A stretch of DNA of 64,000 nucleotides from Notamacropus eugenii (Eukaryota > Chordata > Mammalia > Diprotodontia > Macropodidae). The stretch covers positions 148,269,856 to 148,333,855 of the forward strand of contig NC_092875.1 in the NCBI RefSeq assembly GCF_028372415.1, written 5' to 3'. Below, in pieces: positions 33,600 through 45,325 of this stretch (position 1 is its first letter; every line of letters begins with the position of its first letter). A program made the position numbers and the translations under genes. The notes beneath the pieces are model-generated. The model was given only the letters and a program-made list of their open reading frames with translations, searched no databases and was not told the DNA's origin.

Positions 33600-35365
33600 A
33601 GACAGGTGTCTCCTACCCTTAAACAAATAAACAAAAAACCTCATTAGATCATAATATTCTTGCAAGGTATTATCCTACATCTCTCATCTCTTTTTTTGGC
33701 TAAATTCCTTGAGAAAGCTCAGGGCAATTTATGCATTCACTTCTTTTTCTCTTTTCCTTCTAAACCATCTGCAATCCAGCTTCCATACTCATGATTCAAC
33801 TGCAATTGCCCTCTCCAAAGTTACCAATTATCTATTCCTTACCAAATCTAATTGTGTTTTTTCAATATTCATTGTCCTTGACTGCTCTGTAGTCTTTGAC
33901 ACTGTTGACCATCTCTTTCTCTTGGATCCTATCTGCTTTCTAGGTTTATATGATGTATTCTTTCTTGGGACTACTCCTACCTGTCTGACTGCTTTTCAGT
34001 CATCATCTAGGTAACACTTACTAACCAGTGGGCAATCCCCAAGGTTCTTTCCTGGCCCTTCTCTTTTCTTTCTATAATATCTCACTTGTTGAGCTCACAT
34101 AGATTCAGGGATGTTCTTTTTGCAGATATTTCTTAGATCTAGGTATCTAACCATAGTCTCTCTTAAGTGCCAGTCCCACATCACCAATCTCCATTTGGAT
34201 TTCTCCAACTGGATGTCCTATAGACATCTTAAACTCAATGTGTCCAAAGCTGAATTGATCATCTTTTCCTCAAACCCTTCTTTCTTTGAAATTTCTCAGT
34301 TAGTATTGAGGGTACCATCATTCTATTGGTAAGTCAGGCCTGCAGACTTTGTGTCATACTCAACTCACTTTCATTCATCCCACTTAACAAATCATTTGCC
34401 AAATCTTGTTTCTACATTTACAACATCTCTTAAGTATGCTCCATTCTCTTCACTCATGCATCTACTACTTATTTCAGGTCCTCATCATGTGTCACCCGGT
34501 CCATTGCCAAAACCTTCCAGTTAATCTCTCATCTTTCTCCTTTCCAATCACTCCCTACTTGCCAAGGTTGTTTTTCTAAAGGGTACACCTGGCCATGTCA
34601 CAATCTCTACCTTCCCCCAATGAGTTTTAGTGACTCCTTATTAAGTCCAAGATCAAATACAAAGTTATCTCTTTGGAATTTATAACTCTTCATAAATTGG
34701 ACCCTTCTTATCTTTCCATTCTTCTCATACTTAATAATAATATACTAACTAATATTAACATAGTGCTTACCATCTGCCAGGCACTGTGATAAGTGCTTAA
34801 CAATTATTATCTTATTTGATCTTCATAACAGCCTTGCGAGGTAGGTGATAAACAAAGGTGAAATGACTTGCCCAGGGTCACACAGCTAGCAAATGCCTGA
34901 AGCTGGACTGGAATTCAGGTCTTCCTGACTTTAGGCTATGTACTGTGTCTACTGTGCCACCTACTTGCCTCACACTTTATTTCCCTTTGCACATTCGACA
35001 AGTCAGCTATGCTGACCAACCCATGTGCTGTTCCCTGAGCATAACACTCCATCTCTTAACTCCTTATCTTTTTACTGACTGTCTCCCATTCAAGGAACGT
35101 TCTGTCCCCCTTGCCCCTGTCTGTTAGTTTCTCTGGCTTCCTTCAAGACTTCCCGTCTCTAGGAGACCTTTCATGCTCTCCCAAGCTGCTAGTGCCTCTC
35201 CTCCTCATATTATCTTATATCTTATATATGCCTGGTTATGACATGTTATCTCCCCCGTTAGAATTAAGCTCTGTGGGACAGGGACTGGTTATACCTTTCC
35301 TTGCATACCTAGAGCTCAGAATAGTGCTAGCATATAGTAAGCACTTAATAAAATGCTCAGTATAA
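33600..35365 (+). mobile_element. L2 LINE, ORF2 and 3' end, with MIR inside
   Basis: The reverse-transcriptase palm motif region is readable as VVFDTVDHLF near 33,890-33,920 (family form LDLSAAFDTVDH). Then DFSNWMSYRHLKLNVSKAEL at 34,200-34,255 matches L2 ORF2. The 3' end (GTTAGAATTAAGCTCTGTGG, ATAGTAAGCACTTAATAAAA) follows at 35,255-35,360. It has many stops. Confidence 0.75.
34725..34972 (-). mobile_element. MIR copy inserted in L2
   Basis: CTGCCAGGCACTGTGATAAG, ATGACTTGCCCAGGGTCACA, CAGGTCTTCCTGACTTTAGG, TACTGTGCCACCTACTTGCC. Confidence 0.75.
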
Positions 35366-35370
35366 TAGAT

Positions 35371-35547
35371 AATGTAAAAATGTAGCATAATATATAACAT
35401 AGCATACATAACACAACCTAAATATGTGTATGCAGGTGTGCACACATATACAAAACATACGCATAAATATATGTACACACAAATATGTACACACATATAT
35501 GCATATATACACAAATACATATACGTACATGTATACATATATGTTTG
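35371..35547. repeat. ATAC/ACAT-type microsatellite
   Basis: Imperfect tetranucleotides give Tyr/His/Cys-rich frames on both strands, which are not genes. Confidence 0.85.
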
Positions 35548-35690
35548 CATGTTTTGTCTTCCATTAGAATGTGTAGCTTCTTGAGGGCAGGGACCATGTG
35601 TTTTCCTTTCTTCACATCTCTAGTACTTAGCACAATGTCTGCCACAGTTGGTAATAAATACTTATTGACTGACTAACTAGAAAGTCAAAG
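35548..35690 (+). mobile_element. L2 3' end
   Basis: TCTTGAGGGCAGGGACCATG, TCTCTAGTACTTAGCACAAT, GTAATAAATACTTATTGACT. Confidence 0.75.
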
Positions 35691-35849
35691 AATATATGTC
35701 TAGGAACTAAGAGTTGCTATCTAAAGCCAAGGGTGGGGCAGGGGACAAAGGTCCATCTCCTTACCCCTGTTCCTCCCTGTTTCTGTGGTACCACACAGCT
35801 AGCCCCTGAGGCGCTCAAGAACTCACCCACAGAGCACTGTTCCCTGCAG

Positions 35850-35992
35850 CTCTTTTTTGTTTTTGTTTTTTTGGAAGGGAAAAGGCAAGGCAATTGGAGT
35901 TAAGTGACTTACCCAAGGTCAGATAGCTAGTAAGTGTCAAGTGTCCAAAGTCGGAGTTCCTGTAACTCTTTACCATCCCTTTGCCTCTCCCA
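35850..35992 (-). mobile_element. tRNA-headed SINE fragment
   Basis: AGGCAATTGGAGTTAAGTGA, CTTACCCAAGGTCAGATAGC, GTGTCAAGTGTCCAAAGTCG. Inverted, and the head is decayed. Confidence 0.65.
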
Positions 35993-36182
35993 GTCAAGTC
36001 CCAGACCTCAGTTTCAACTGGTCCCAGTTATAGTAGAGTTTGTCACATACGCCACAAGAGTAGCAGCAAGATGAGCAATGGACACCAGCTATGCACTACC
36101 CAAATGCTTCTCTATTTAGTCTCCCCTCTCTTTCAGCTTTCCAGAATGCAAAAATAGTTACCTGAATGGGTAGAAATTATTT

Positions 36183-36412
36183 TGTTGTTCAGTGGTGTCT
36201 GACTCTTCATGACTCTGGGTTTTCTTTGCAAAGATACTAGAGTAGTTTGCCATTTCCTTCTTCAGCTCACTTTACAGATGAAGAAACTGAGGCAAATAAG
36301 GTTAAGTGACCTGCCCAGGGTCATACAGCTAATAAGTGTTGAGGTCAAATTTGAACTCAGATCTTCCTGACTCCAGGCCCAGCACTCTATGCGCTGTGCC
36401 ACTTAGCTGCTC
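36183..36412 (-). mobile_element. MAR1-type tRNA-RTE SINE
   Basis: TTTGCAAAGATACTAGAGTA, AAGTGACCTGCCCAGGGTCA, ACTCCAGGCCCAGCACTCTA, GCCACTTAGCTGCTCG. Confidence 0.87.
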
Positions 36413-37404
36413 GAAGACTAGGTCAAGGAAAGAAAGACTAATTCAAATTTAATTAAAGGCCCCAATCCCCACCTTTTTTATTCAAACTTAATGAATCTTC
36501 TGATACAATTAGCATTTCATATTTATCTGACTTATCCCTTTATAGCTTTTCAAAGACATATCACAAATTTTGACAAAGTTGATTATCTTTATTTATTTTT
36601 CAGTTTTCAACATTCACTTCCCCAAGAATCTGAATTCCAAATTTTCTTCCCATCTCTCCACACTCTCCACCCCAGAAGAGCATGCACCCCATCCATCCCT
36701 TCCTCCAGTCTGTCCTCCCTTCTATCACCCCTTTTCTTCCATCCTCCTCCCCTCTCTTTTCCTTTAGGGCACAATAGATTTCTATACCCCATTGCCTGCA
36801 TATCTTATTTCCCAGTTGCATACAAAAACAATTTTTAACATTAATCGTTAAAGCTTTGAATTCCATATTCTCTCCCTTTCTCCCTCCTCATCCACCCTCA
36901 TTGAGAAAGCAAGCAATTCAATATAGGTCATGCATATGAAGTCATGCAAAACACTTCCATAGCAGTTATGTTTCGAAAGACTAACCACATTTCCCTCTGT
37001 CCTGTCCTGCCCTCCATTTATTCCATTTTCTTCCTTGACTTGTCCCCCAACAACAGTGTTTGCTTCTGATTATCCCTTTCCCCAATTTGCTGTCCCTTCT
37101 ATTACCTTCCTTCTCCTATCCCCTTCTGCCCTGCCTTCCTTCAGGGTAAAATAGATTTCCATACCCAAATGAGTATGTGTTATTCCCTCCTTACCAAATC
37201 CTATGAGAATAAGGCTCCCTTATTCCCTTTCATCTCTCCCCTCTTCCCCTCCATTGCAAAAGCTCTTTCTTGCCTCTTTTTACGTGAGATGATTTGCTAC
37301 ATTCTACCTTTCCCTTTGTCTTATTCCTAGTACATTCCGCTCAACACTAAATTTTATTTTTTAAGTATTCCCGCTTCATATTCAGCTCATTCTATGCCCT
37401 CAGT

Positions 37405-37530
37405 CTATGTATGTATGTATATATGTAGTATACATACCCATTTACATATACATGCCTACACATATAATACATATACATACATACATACCCATACACACCT
37501 ACATATATATATATATGCATATGTATATAT
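37405..37530. repeat. TATG/CATA microsatellite inside the half-L1
   Basis: TATG units, then ACATATA, then CATACATACATA and TATATATATATA. It lies between ORF1 and the 3' sequence. Confidence 0.85.
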
Positions 37531-38307
37531 TCCCTTTAACTATTCTAATACTGAAAAAAGTCTCATGAGTTACAAATATCATCTTCCCATGTAGGAATGT
37601 AAACAGTTCAGTTTTAATGAGTTCCTTGTGGCTTGTCTTTCCTGTTTATCTTTTCATGTTTCTCTTGAAGCTTATATTTAAAAGTCAAATTTTCTATTCA
37701 GCTCTAGTCTTTTCAACATGAATTCTTTGAAGTCTTCTATTTCACTGAAATTCTACTTTTTCCCCTTGAAGTATTACATTCAGTTTTGCTGGGTGATTCT
37801 TGATTTTAATCCTCCCTCCTTAGACCCCGGGTATATCATATTCCAAGCCCTTTGACCCCTTAATGTAGAAGCTGCTAAATCCTGTATTATCCTGATTGTA
37901 TTTCCACAATACTTGAATTGTTTCTTTCTGGATGCTTGTAATATTTTCTCTTTGACCTGGCAACTCTGGAAGTTAACTAGAACATTTCTAGGGATTTTCC
38001 TTTTGGGATCTCTTTTAGGAGGAGATTGGGGAATTCTTTCCATTTCTATTTTACTCTCTGGCTCTGGAATAACAGGGCAGTTTTCTTTGATAATTTCTTG
38101 GAAGATGATTTCTAGGCTCTTTTTTTGATCATGGTTTTCAGGTAGACAAATAATTTTTAAATTATCTCTCCTGGATCTATTTTCCAGGTCACTTGTTTTT
38201 CCAATGGGATATTTCACATTGTCTTCTATTTTTTTCATTCTTTTGGTTTTGTTTTATAATTTCTTGATTTCTCATAAAGTCATAAGCTTCCATCTGCTCC
38301 ATTCTAA

Positions 38308-39177
38308 TTTTTTTTACCTTTTCCTCCACTTTATTTCATACTCCCACCACACCACCACAATAATAACTTCTTAATTTAAAAATTTAAAACTACTAGGGGT
38401 TCTAGAAAGGTGTGTATCTACTGGAAGGAGGGGGAACAGTGTCACAACCTGAGGTGTTGGGGGGGGAGGAGACAAGTCAGTGGATGGTCTTGACAGGGCT
38501 CTTGAATTTGCTGGCTCCCTTAAGCTGCAGTTGATAGGCCATAGGGTGGATCTTGAAACCATCTGGCCTGGGCACAAATTGTTTGGCAGGCCATTTGGGC
38601 CTGTACTCAGGATGCACAATGAAGAGCATGTGGAGAAAGCCAGTGCCAAAGTAAGCACCAACTCTGTGGTGATATCTGGACAAGTAAACATCCATGCACT
38701 TGGGGCAGTACAACTTCACCATGGCCTCACCTGGTATATCTGACAGTCCAATGGGCAACATGGGCTGGTTTTCACAATATATATGCAGACAATAGCCGAA
38801 GTCTCCCTGCTGGTATTTTTCCAACGTCTGGATGATGCCATGGTTTGTTGAGGATGAAGCAGGCATGAATCAGTCCATACAGCAACTCGTCTCCCTGCTT
38901 GATCAGGTCACTCTGGTTGGTGTTGCCCTCCAACTCCTCATCAGGTTCCTAGTTGAGAAACATGTCTAGTGCCTGCCTATATTGGGGCACCTGTTTGTTG
39001 AGCCCTGTGAGGCTGAACTTGTCTTGGATATAGTTTTCATCCACCTCACAGAAGAATTCATTGCCTCAAAGCCCTCAGAACCATGAGATCCATGATACTT
39101 CCTCTGAGCTACTCATCTTTATGTCAGCTACCAGGCCAGGGCTGGGCATGGAGAGGGAGAGGTTGCTCCCAAGAGCA
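38308..39177 (-). pseudogene. CSNK2B: Processed pseudogene of CSNK2B (casein kinase II beta)
   Basis: Minus-strand sequence from the start codon at 39,116 reads MSSSEEVSWISWF, then [12 protein letters not shown], and further on [42 protein letters not shown] and [14 protein letters not shown]-like sequence ending near KSPVKTIH, which is the whole CSNK2B reading frame. It is intronless. The 3' UTR with an AATAAA signal (38,330-38,335) follows, then a short A tract. The frame carries stops in its first third and a frameshift near 38,860; a 129-codon open piece remains at 38,477-38,866. A target-site duplication related to GGAGC..AGAA..TTTTT flanks it (about 38,296-38,312 and 39,178-39,194), as expected of L1-driven retroposition. 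It lies inside ORF1 of a half-L1 element. It is non-functional as CK2 beta. Confidence 0.95.
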
Positions 39178-40392
39178 GCTCCGTTCTTATTTTTAAAGAA
39201 CTATTTTCTTCAGTGAGCTTCCGGACCTTCTTTTCCATTTGGCCAATTATGCTTTTTAAGGCATTCTTCTCCTCATTGGCTTTTTGAACCTCTTTTGCCA
39301 TTTGGGTTAGTCTATTTTTAAAGGTATTATTTTCTACAGCATTTTTTTGGGTCTCCTTTAGCAAGAAGTTGTCTTGTTTTTTATGATTTTCTTTTCCTCC
39401 ACCTCTCTTACTTGATTTTTAAAATCCTTTTTGATCTCTTCCATGGCCTGAGATCATTTCATATTTTTTTTTTGGAGGCTTTGGCTGTAGGAGCCTTGAC
39501 TGTGCTGTCTTCCTCCAGTTGTATGCTGCTGTCTTCCACCGGTTGTATGCTTTGGTCTTCCTCATCCAAAAGGATGGGAAAAAATACCTTTTCACCAAGA
39601 AAGTGACCTTCTATGGTCTTATGTTTTTTCCCCTTTTGGGGCATTTCCCCAGGCAATTATTTGACTTTCAAGCCATTTGTCAAGTGGAGGGTATACTACC
39701 TCAGGCTTCAAAGGTTTTGTGCAGCTGTTCTCTGAGATATCTCTAGGAACCTATAAGTTCTCAGTTCCTCCAAAGTGGCATAGTCAAGGGAGAGGTGTTT
39801 ATTCCTCTCCTGGTCTGTGCTCTCATTTGTGAGCAATCACCCATACTCTTTTCTGCCCTGGAAATGCAAGTAGGATTCCTTCTCCACCGCCACCACCAAC
39901 TCCACCACACCAGCGCTCCTTCTCACTCCAGGACCGTCACTCAGGGCTGAGGACCCACATCAGCTGCTCTATTCCCCCACTGTCTGTAGGCCAAGAGCTC
40001 CAGAAGCAACTGCTGCTGTGGCAGTGGCCACAGTCACCTTGGAGCTGGGACCTGACCACACTCCCTTCTCACCCAGGTGAAAAGTACTTTCTCACTGACC
40101 TTTGAAGTTGTTTTTGGCAAGTCTGCTCCAGTCTATTCAATTGTGTCCCATGGTGGGCTGTACTCCACTATGAGCCCAGAAAAATAGACCTTTCCTCTTG
40201 GCCTTCCAGGTTGTCTTGGACTGGAAATCTTTTTCACACTATCATTCTGTGGATTATGCTACTCTAAAATTTGTTTAGAGTCATTTTTTACAGGTATTTT
40301 AGGGGATTAAGGGGACTACAGGTATTTGGGGGATTTAGAAGAGCTTAAGTAGGTCTATGCTTCTTACTCTATCATCTTGGCTCCACCCTCAG

Positions 40393-41492
40393 CTGTCTTT
40401 ATAAAGATGTCAGGATACATCTAATATTTGACTTACATTTCAGCCCAGCATCTTGAAACAAAATAATATTTTTATCATGACTTTTCAAATGGGCATAACT
40501 TTTGTAGGTTTTGGTAGGTTTTGCTGAAAATTGATGCATGGATTGAGATTTTTGAGATATTGAATTGCACCAAGTTAGATATTTAATTTAGAGAAGTATT
40601 TATTATTAAAAATGACTATAGAGACAATGCCCACTAGTTCTTCTTTAATTTGACAGTAAAATTCACATACATCTAGGACTTTAAGGTTTACAATATACTT
40701 TGCTCACAAAGACCCTGGGAAGTAGGTTGCACAAAGATTGACATCCCACTTTACACAAGAGAAAAGTAAGATGCAAAAAGGTTTAATGACTTTCTGGGAC
40801 ATACACAATTACTAAAAGTCAAAACCTAAGTTCAAACTTCAGTTCTCCTCATGCCAGTCACTGCCCCTTAGATGACACTATGAGAAATTTTAGGAAAAAG
40901 TCATTTACTGCAAACTTATACACTAGAACATGACACCAAAGGAAGTTCTGTAGCCAGTGCTCCTCTAACCTGTAGACTTGATTCAGTATGATTAAAAATA
41001 GAATCAACAGGCTGGCTCAATATTTTTCATGCCTGACTGGATCAGATATCCTTTCTGCATACATTTTAAGCAATGTGATTTATGCATAACACATTAGTTT
41101 CTGAAAGGACTTATGTTTTGCAGGGATGACTTTGAAAATGTCTATTAATATGAAACTTCTCACTGATTCCATTTTGCTGTTTTCAAAATGGCTTCTTGAG
41201 AAAATTAAACATAGTGGCTTGGAGGTTTAATGCCGCAAACATTTCACACGTGATTGACAAGATATATTTAAACAGTTATATATTTAAAAGTGTAGCATTC
41301 TATTCATTAAAGTTTGTATCCTCCCAAGGTTTGGGGGCTTTTTACATATAGTATTTCCTTTTTGTTCTCCATAATTATTAATTCAGTCCTTCAATCTTCT
41401 GTGACATTTATCAGTTTGGTTTGTTCCTACTCCTAGATCAAATGCAGTACACATCATCTCAAATTTCACTAAGAGTAGTTGGGTGTTTTTTC
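40393..41492. other. Mostly unassigned; MIR fragment at about 40,672-40,860
   Basis: The MIR piece reads CTAGGACTTTAAGGTTTACA and GACCCTGGGAAGTAGGTTGC (inverted). The rest (AT-rich) shows no gene or repeat. Confidence 0.4.
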
Positions 41493-41735
41493 CTCCCTTC
41501 TCTCCTTTCTTCCCCTTCCCTTCCCTTCCCTTTCTATTTCCATTTCTTGCCTTCCCTCTCTCCTTTCCTTCCCTCCTCTTTCCTTTCCTTTTTCCTTTTC
41601 CCTTCTCCTTCTCTCTTCCCCTTCCTCTTTTCCCTTCTGCCTTCCCTTTCTTCTCCCTTCTCCTTTTCCCTTCTCCCCTCTTTCTCCTTTCTCCCTTCCC
41701 CGTTCCTTATTTTCCCCTCTCTCTGTTCTCTTCTT
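41493..41735. repeat. Long polypyrimidine tract
   Basis: About 240 bases that are almost only C and T, irregular and without a fixed unit. Frames of 92-122 codons on both strands come from composition alone. Confidence 0.95.
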
Positions 41736-41739
41736 TGGT

Positions 41740-42380
41740 AATTTCAACCACTCTCAAGAAATCAACTATCACCTTTACATAAATAACTCCCAGATCTTCA
41801 TCTCCACTTCCAACCTGTTTACTGTGAGCTCTAGTCTCTGTTTTTGACTGTGCACTCAACAGTTGCAGCTAGCTACCTTTCCAACTACTCAAACTTAAGA
41901 ATCCAAAACAAAACTCATCACTTTCCCCCCAAGAAACAGCTTCTCTTTCTCTTTTCTATTTCTATCATCTTCCTAATCATTTCTGACTTTCTCTTTCCTC
42001 ATATTTTATGTCCTATCCATTGCTAAATTTTGCCAATTCTCCTTGCACAGCATCTTGTAGTTTTGTGTCTCTTCTTTTCATTCCTACTACAACCAACCTG
42101 GTTCAGGTCCTGATCTCTTTTTATCAGGACAATTGCAATAACCTCCTAAAAGGACTTTTTGCCTCCTAGGCTTGATCCCCTATCTAATTCATCTTTTACA
42201 ATTGAGTATGAAGTATTCTTTCTAATTCACTCATTTCACATCATTCTTCTGCTCAAAAATTTTCAGTGGCTTTCTCATTATCTAGTAAATAAAGTATAGC
42301 TTCCAACATAGTCATTCATAACTGTTCAACATGACTCCAATCTTTCAACTTTATCTCTTACTCTCCCCTTTCACAGAATG
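41740..42380 (+). mobile_element. L2 ORF2 fragment
   Basis: ATCAACTATCACCTTTACAT, ACTTAAGAATCCAAAACAAA, AGGACAATTGCAATAACCTC and CATCATTCTTCTGCTCAAAA match L2 ORF2 order. Decayed. Confidence 0.6.
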
Positions 42381-42744
42381 TATGACAGACAGTACAGTGG
42401 GAAAAGCACAGGTTCTAAAGTCGGAAGGTCTTTGTTTAGGTGTTACTTTTGATATTTATGTATCCCCTTTTACCTGTAGGTCAGGAGAAAGTGGTTAAAG
42501 GCACCATGGGGTAAGCTCTTAAACACATAATCCCCCTAGGACATATAGTTTTCCTCTCCCTCTTAGCCTGGGAGAAGGTGGAGAAAATCTTTGGAATTAG
42601 ATAGCACAAGATGGGCTTGAGCAGAGGCTGAAAAGGTTGTGAGTTTTCCTCTAGCGGAAAAAAATCAAAACAAAACTGTGCTCTTGTCTGTAGCATCAGC
42701 AGTTCAGGAGAACTGGTGGACATAAAGTAGACAGAGACAGGGTT

Positions 42745-42865
42745 GTGACACTGGATCACAAAGCTAATAAGTGTCTGAAGCTGGATTTGAACTCAGAAGC
42801 TGAGTTTTCCTGAGTCCAGGCCTGGAGCTCTGTGCGCTGTGGAGCCATCTAGCTGTCTATCTATC
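42745..42865 (-). mobile_element. tRNA-headed SINE fragment
   Basis: GAAGCTGGATTTGAACTCAG, GAGTCCAGGCCTGGAGCTCT, GAGCCATCTAGCTGTC. Inverted head. Confidence 0.6.
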
Positions 42866-43379
42866 TATAACAGACATAACAGATAGACAATGATTTAGGT
42901 CCAGAATTGAGCAGAAGTTGCTATTCATCTTTCATTTTCGCAGAGGACCAATGTGTAGAGAGCTAACAGGATTGCTTTTGAGAAATTGACATTGGATGGG
43001 CACAGTGGCATACAATACAGAGTACAGCCAGGAGGTTTACCCACCAAAGGTGGCAACAGCAGCACCAGTAACTACATCAGGAGCCCAGCCTCAGCTCAGT
43101 GAATGCTCCCAAGTTACAGAATGTAGGTGGCGAGTATGACACTTCATTCTACTTTCTCTTCTGTCAGTTTGGAGGGATCAAAAAAAAATTATTGATATTT
43201 CCTATTTTCCTATCCCCTGCTGCCAATGACAGTTGGTAAGCTTGATTCTCTTTTTTAAATGAGTTTGTCTCCTTTGTCTATAGGCACAACATTAGTTGAA
43301 ACAAAAGTGTACTTTGGGGGTGGCCCTGAAGGGTTTTTAAAAACTATTTCCAAGCTATCTGAGTAATACTTATGCATTT
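42866..43379. other. Mostly unassigned; possible RTE-tail scrap
   Basis: TTTCATTTTCGCAGAGGACC at about 42,930 recalls the inverted RTE tail. The remainder is unassigned. Confidence 0.3.
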
Positions 43380-43605
43380 GTACATGTGCTGGTCTTGGAG
43401 TCAAGCAGGTCTGAGTTTGAATCCTTCCTCAGACACTTACTAGCTTTGCAAATTTAAGTGACTTAAACAATGTTTGCTTTAGTATTCTCATCTGTAAAAT
43501 GAGCATAGTAGTAGCATCTAACTCCTAGGGTTGTTGAGAGGATCAAATGAGATATTTGCTTTGAAAATATTAAAGTGCTATACAAATGCTTATCATTATT
43601 TACCC
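43380..43605 (+). mobile_element. CORE-SINE copy
   Basis: GGTCTTGGAGTCAAGCAGGT, CTCAGACACTTACTAGCTTT, GTATTCTCATCTGTAAAATG, AGGGTTGTTGAGAGGATCAA. Confidence 0.7.
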
Positions 43606-44624
43606 AAGTAGGCAATGGGTTTCCATTTCTGGAGATCTTCAAGTGAATCTGGATGATACTTATTGAGGGAATTTCTGTTCAGATTGTGCAAGGTTCCGAG
43701 GCCCCATCCAACCCTGAGATTCCGTGATTCTGAGAGCAAAGGGAATGAAGGTCATGATGAGAATGAAGCACAAATATAGCTGGAGTAAGGCAGTGGAAGA
43801 GATGGAAGAATAGGAAACTGAGGTGTTCCTAACTATGGAAGTAGAACAGTTCCAAATAATGATGTGGAGGTCCAATGTGTGCCCTTACATGTGGGTGACT
43901 AAAGTAGAAGAAAGGTCATAGGAGGTCAAAAAAGTTGAAAGAAATCACAGGACTATGAAACCTAGACCTGTCTGGTTGGTTGACCTTTAGTCAGGTTTAG
44001 GTGACTGATTCAGGGACCAAGAATTGGTGGGGTGGGTGAGGAAGAAGAGTACACCCTGCTACTCATCTAATTTGAGGTTGTCATTGTATATCCTGGGGCC
44101 TAGGCTTAGTAAGAATTAAGAGTCTGATGTAAACAAACCACCCCACATGCTTATATTTATAAGCAAAGCTAGAAAGACAAGTACAAGCTCTAGCTCCAGT
44201 GTCTTCAAAAAAGTTGATTCACAGGACTCACTGGGGAGTTGTTGGGCAATATGTTATGTCGGTGGCTTTAAAACCCTAGAATCCTAAGTTTGGCCCCATC
44301 TGTGGCTTTTACTTTCCATCCCCCATGATGCAGATTTAACTAATGTTGGGCTTGAAATCATGCACAGTACTACAACACAAAGATTTTGGGGTCTATGACA
44401 TATATCATGCCCCTACTATGTGCAAGACATGGGTCCAAAGTTTTAAGCTCAATCATCATGCTCCATGGCAAAGAGAAAAGGTCCAAATGGGTAAAGGAAG
44501 GCAGAGAATATAGGGTTATGTAAGCCAGATCTGAGGAAAAACAAAGCATGAATAAGTAATTCATGAAAACAAAAATAACTTCATTTACAGCTATCATAAT
44601 TCAGGACTAATATATTCATAGAAA
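43606..44624. other. Stretch without recognised features
   Basis: No gene. 43,640-43,730 (CTTGCAAGGTTCCGAGG-like text ending GATTCCGTGATTC) may be MIR-type SINE end. Confidence 0.4.
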
Positions 44625-45135
44625 GACAGCATGGTAGAATAGAGAGCGTTGATCTTAAAGAATCGGATGGACCTAGGGACAAATCCTCCTGACTCACATT
44701 GGCTGTGTGACCATGGGTGAGTCACTTAGCTTTTTAATAATGCTGGGACAACTCCCCAAGACTATAAATCACAGAAGAACTTCTCATCTGCACCAGGGAG
44801 GGAGTTCCTTACTCAGCATCGATGAAACCACAGATCTGGACCAACTATATTATATGTGCACTAGGACTGTGATACATATGTCTATATAGATAAAGCTATA
44901 ACTATACAATTAAGGATAGCACATGTGTGTGGGAGAGTCAAAGGCAGGGTAGGGAAAAAGGAGGAGAGAGGAAAAAGTGACCCAGAACTAGAAAGACTAG
45001 GTTCAAATTCCACCTCTAACATAAGGGCTGTGTCACTTCCCAAAGTACTCTCTAAAATGGTAACTTACAGAGCAGGTGGCAATCTGCGTTGGTGGACATA
45101 CTTTCATCACTAGGAGTTCTCTATTTCTCTAAAAT
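44625..45135 (+). mobile_element. Two copies of another MIR-type SINE in tandem
   Basis: First copy 44,625-44,850: GGCTGTGTGACCATGGGTGA, AACTCCCCAAGACTATAAAT, GGGAGGGAGTTCCTTACTCA. Second copy 44,980-45,135: AGGTTCAAATTCCACCTCTA, ACAGAGCAGGTGGCAATCTG, TAGGAGTTCTCTATTTCTCT. Both share the same 3' part, absent from the other SINEs here. Confidence 0.6.
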
Positions 45136-45184
45136 CACAGACATGACTCAAAATGTGTATGCATGCCTAATTTGCTCCATGATT

Positions 45185-45325
45185 CTTAAGAAATGAGATT
45201 GTGAGCTCCTTGAGAGCAGCACACTGGTTTTTTTTTTTTTGCCTTTCTTTATTCTCAGCACTTAGCACAGTGCCTAGCACATAAGTAGGCACTTAATAAA
45301 TGTTTGTTGAATGACTGACTGAAAA
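45185..45325 (+). mobile_element. L2 3' end
   Basis: GATTGTGAGCTCCTTGAGAG, TCAGCACTTAGCACAGTGCC, TAGGCACTTAATAAATGTTT. A well-preserved L2 3' UTR. Confidence 0.8.

Larger units (their letters stand above)
36585..40392 (-). mobile_element. Half-L1 (HAL1-like) LINE with ORF1 only
   Basis: The 5' end reads GGTGGAGCCAAGATGATAGAG, a typical marsupial L1 start. A 5' leader of about 0.7 kb runs to about 39,656, where ORF1 begins (MPGEMPQKGKKHKTIEGHF). A coiled-coil stretch follows at 39,364-39,195 (MLKETQKNAVENNTFKNRL, then EKKVRKLTEENSSLK). After the CSNK2B insertion ORF1 resumes, and the RRM/C-terminal part is open for 152 codons at 38,238-37,780 (SRRDNLKI, then NVLVNFQSCQVKEKILQASR). After ORF1 there is no reverse transcriptase: about 1 kb of purine-rich 3' sequence follows, ending near an AATAAATAAAG. 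This layout matches HAL1-type elements, which move with L1 help. ORF1 is interrupted by stops as well as by the insertion. Confidence 0.72.

Noticed and set aside
33709-34332. Host genes in this plus-strand stretch
   Set aside because: Both frames are L2 reverse-transcriptase remnants.
37780-38238. Host RNA-binding protein
   Set aside because: It is the RRM/C-terminal part of an L1-type ORF1, continuous with half-L1 sequence on both sides of the retrocopy.
38477-38866. Working casein kinase II beta gene
   Set aside because: Intronless, stops upstream in the same copy, poly-A remnant and target duplications: a processed pseudogene.
41421-41847. 92-122 codon Ser/Phe/Pro or Arg/Glu/Gly proteins
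   Set aside because: Composition artefacts of the polypyrimidine tract.
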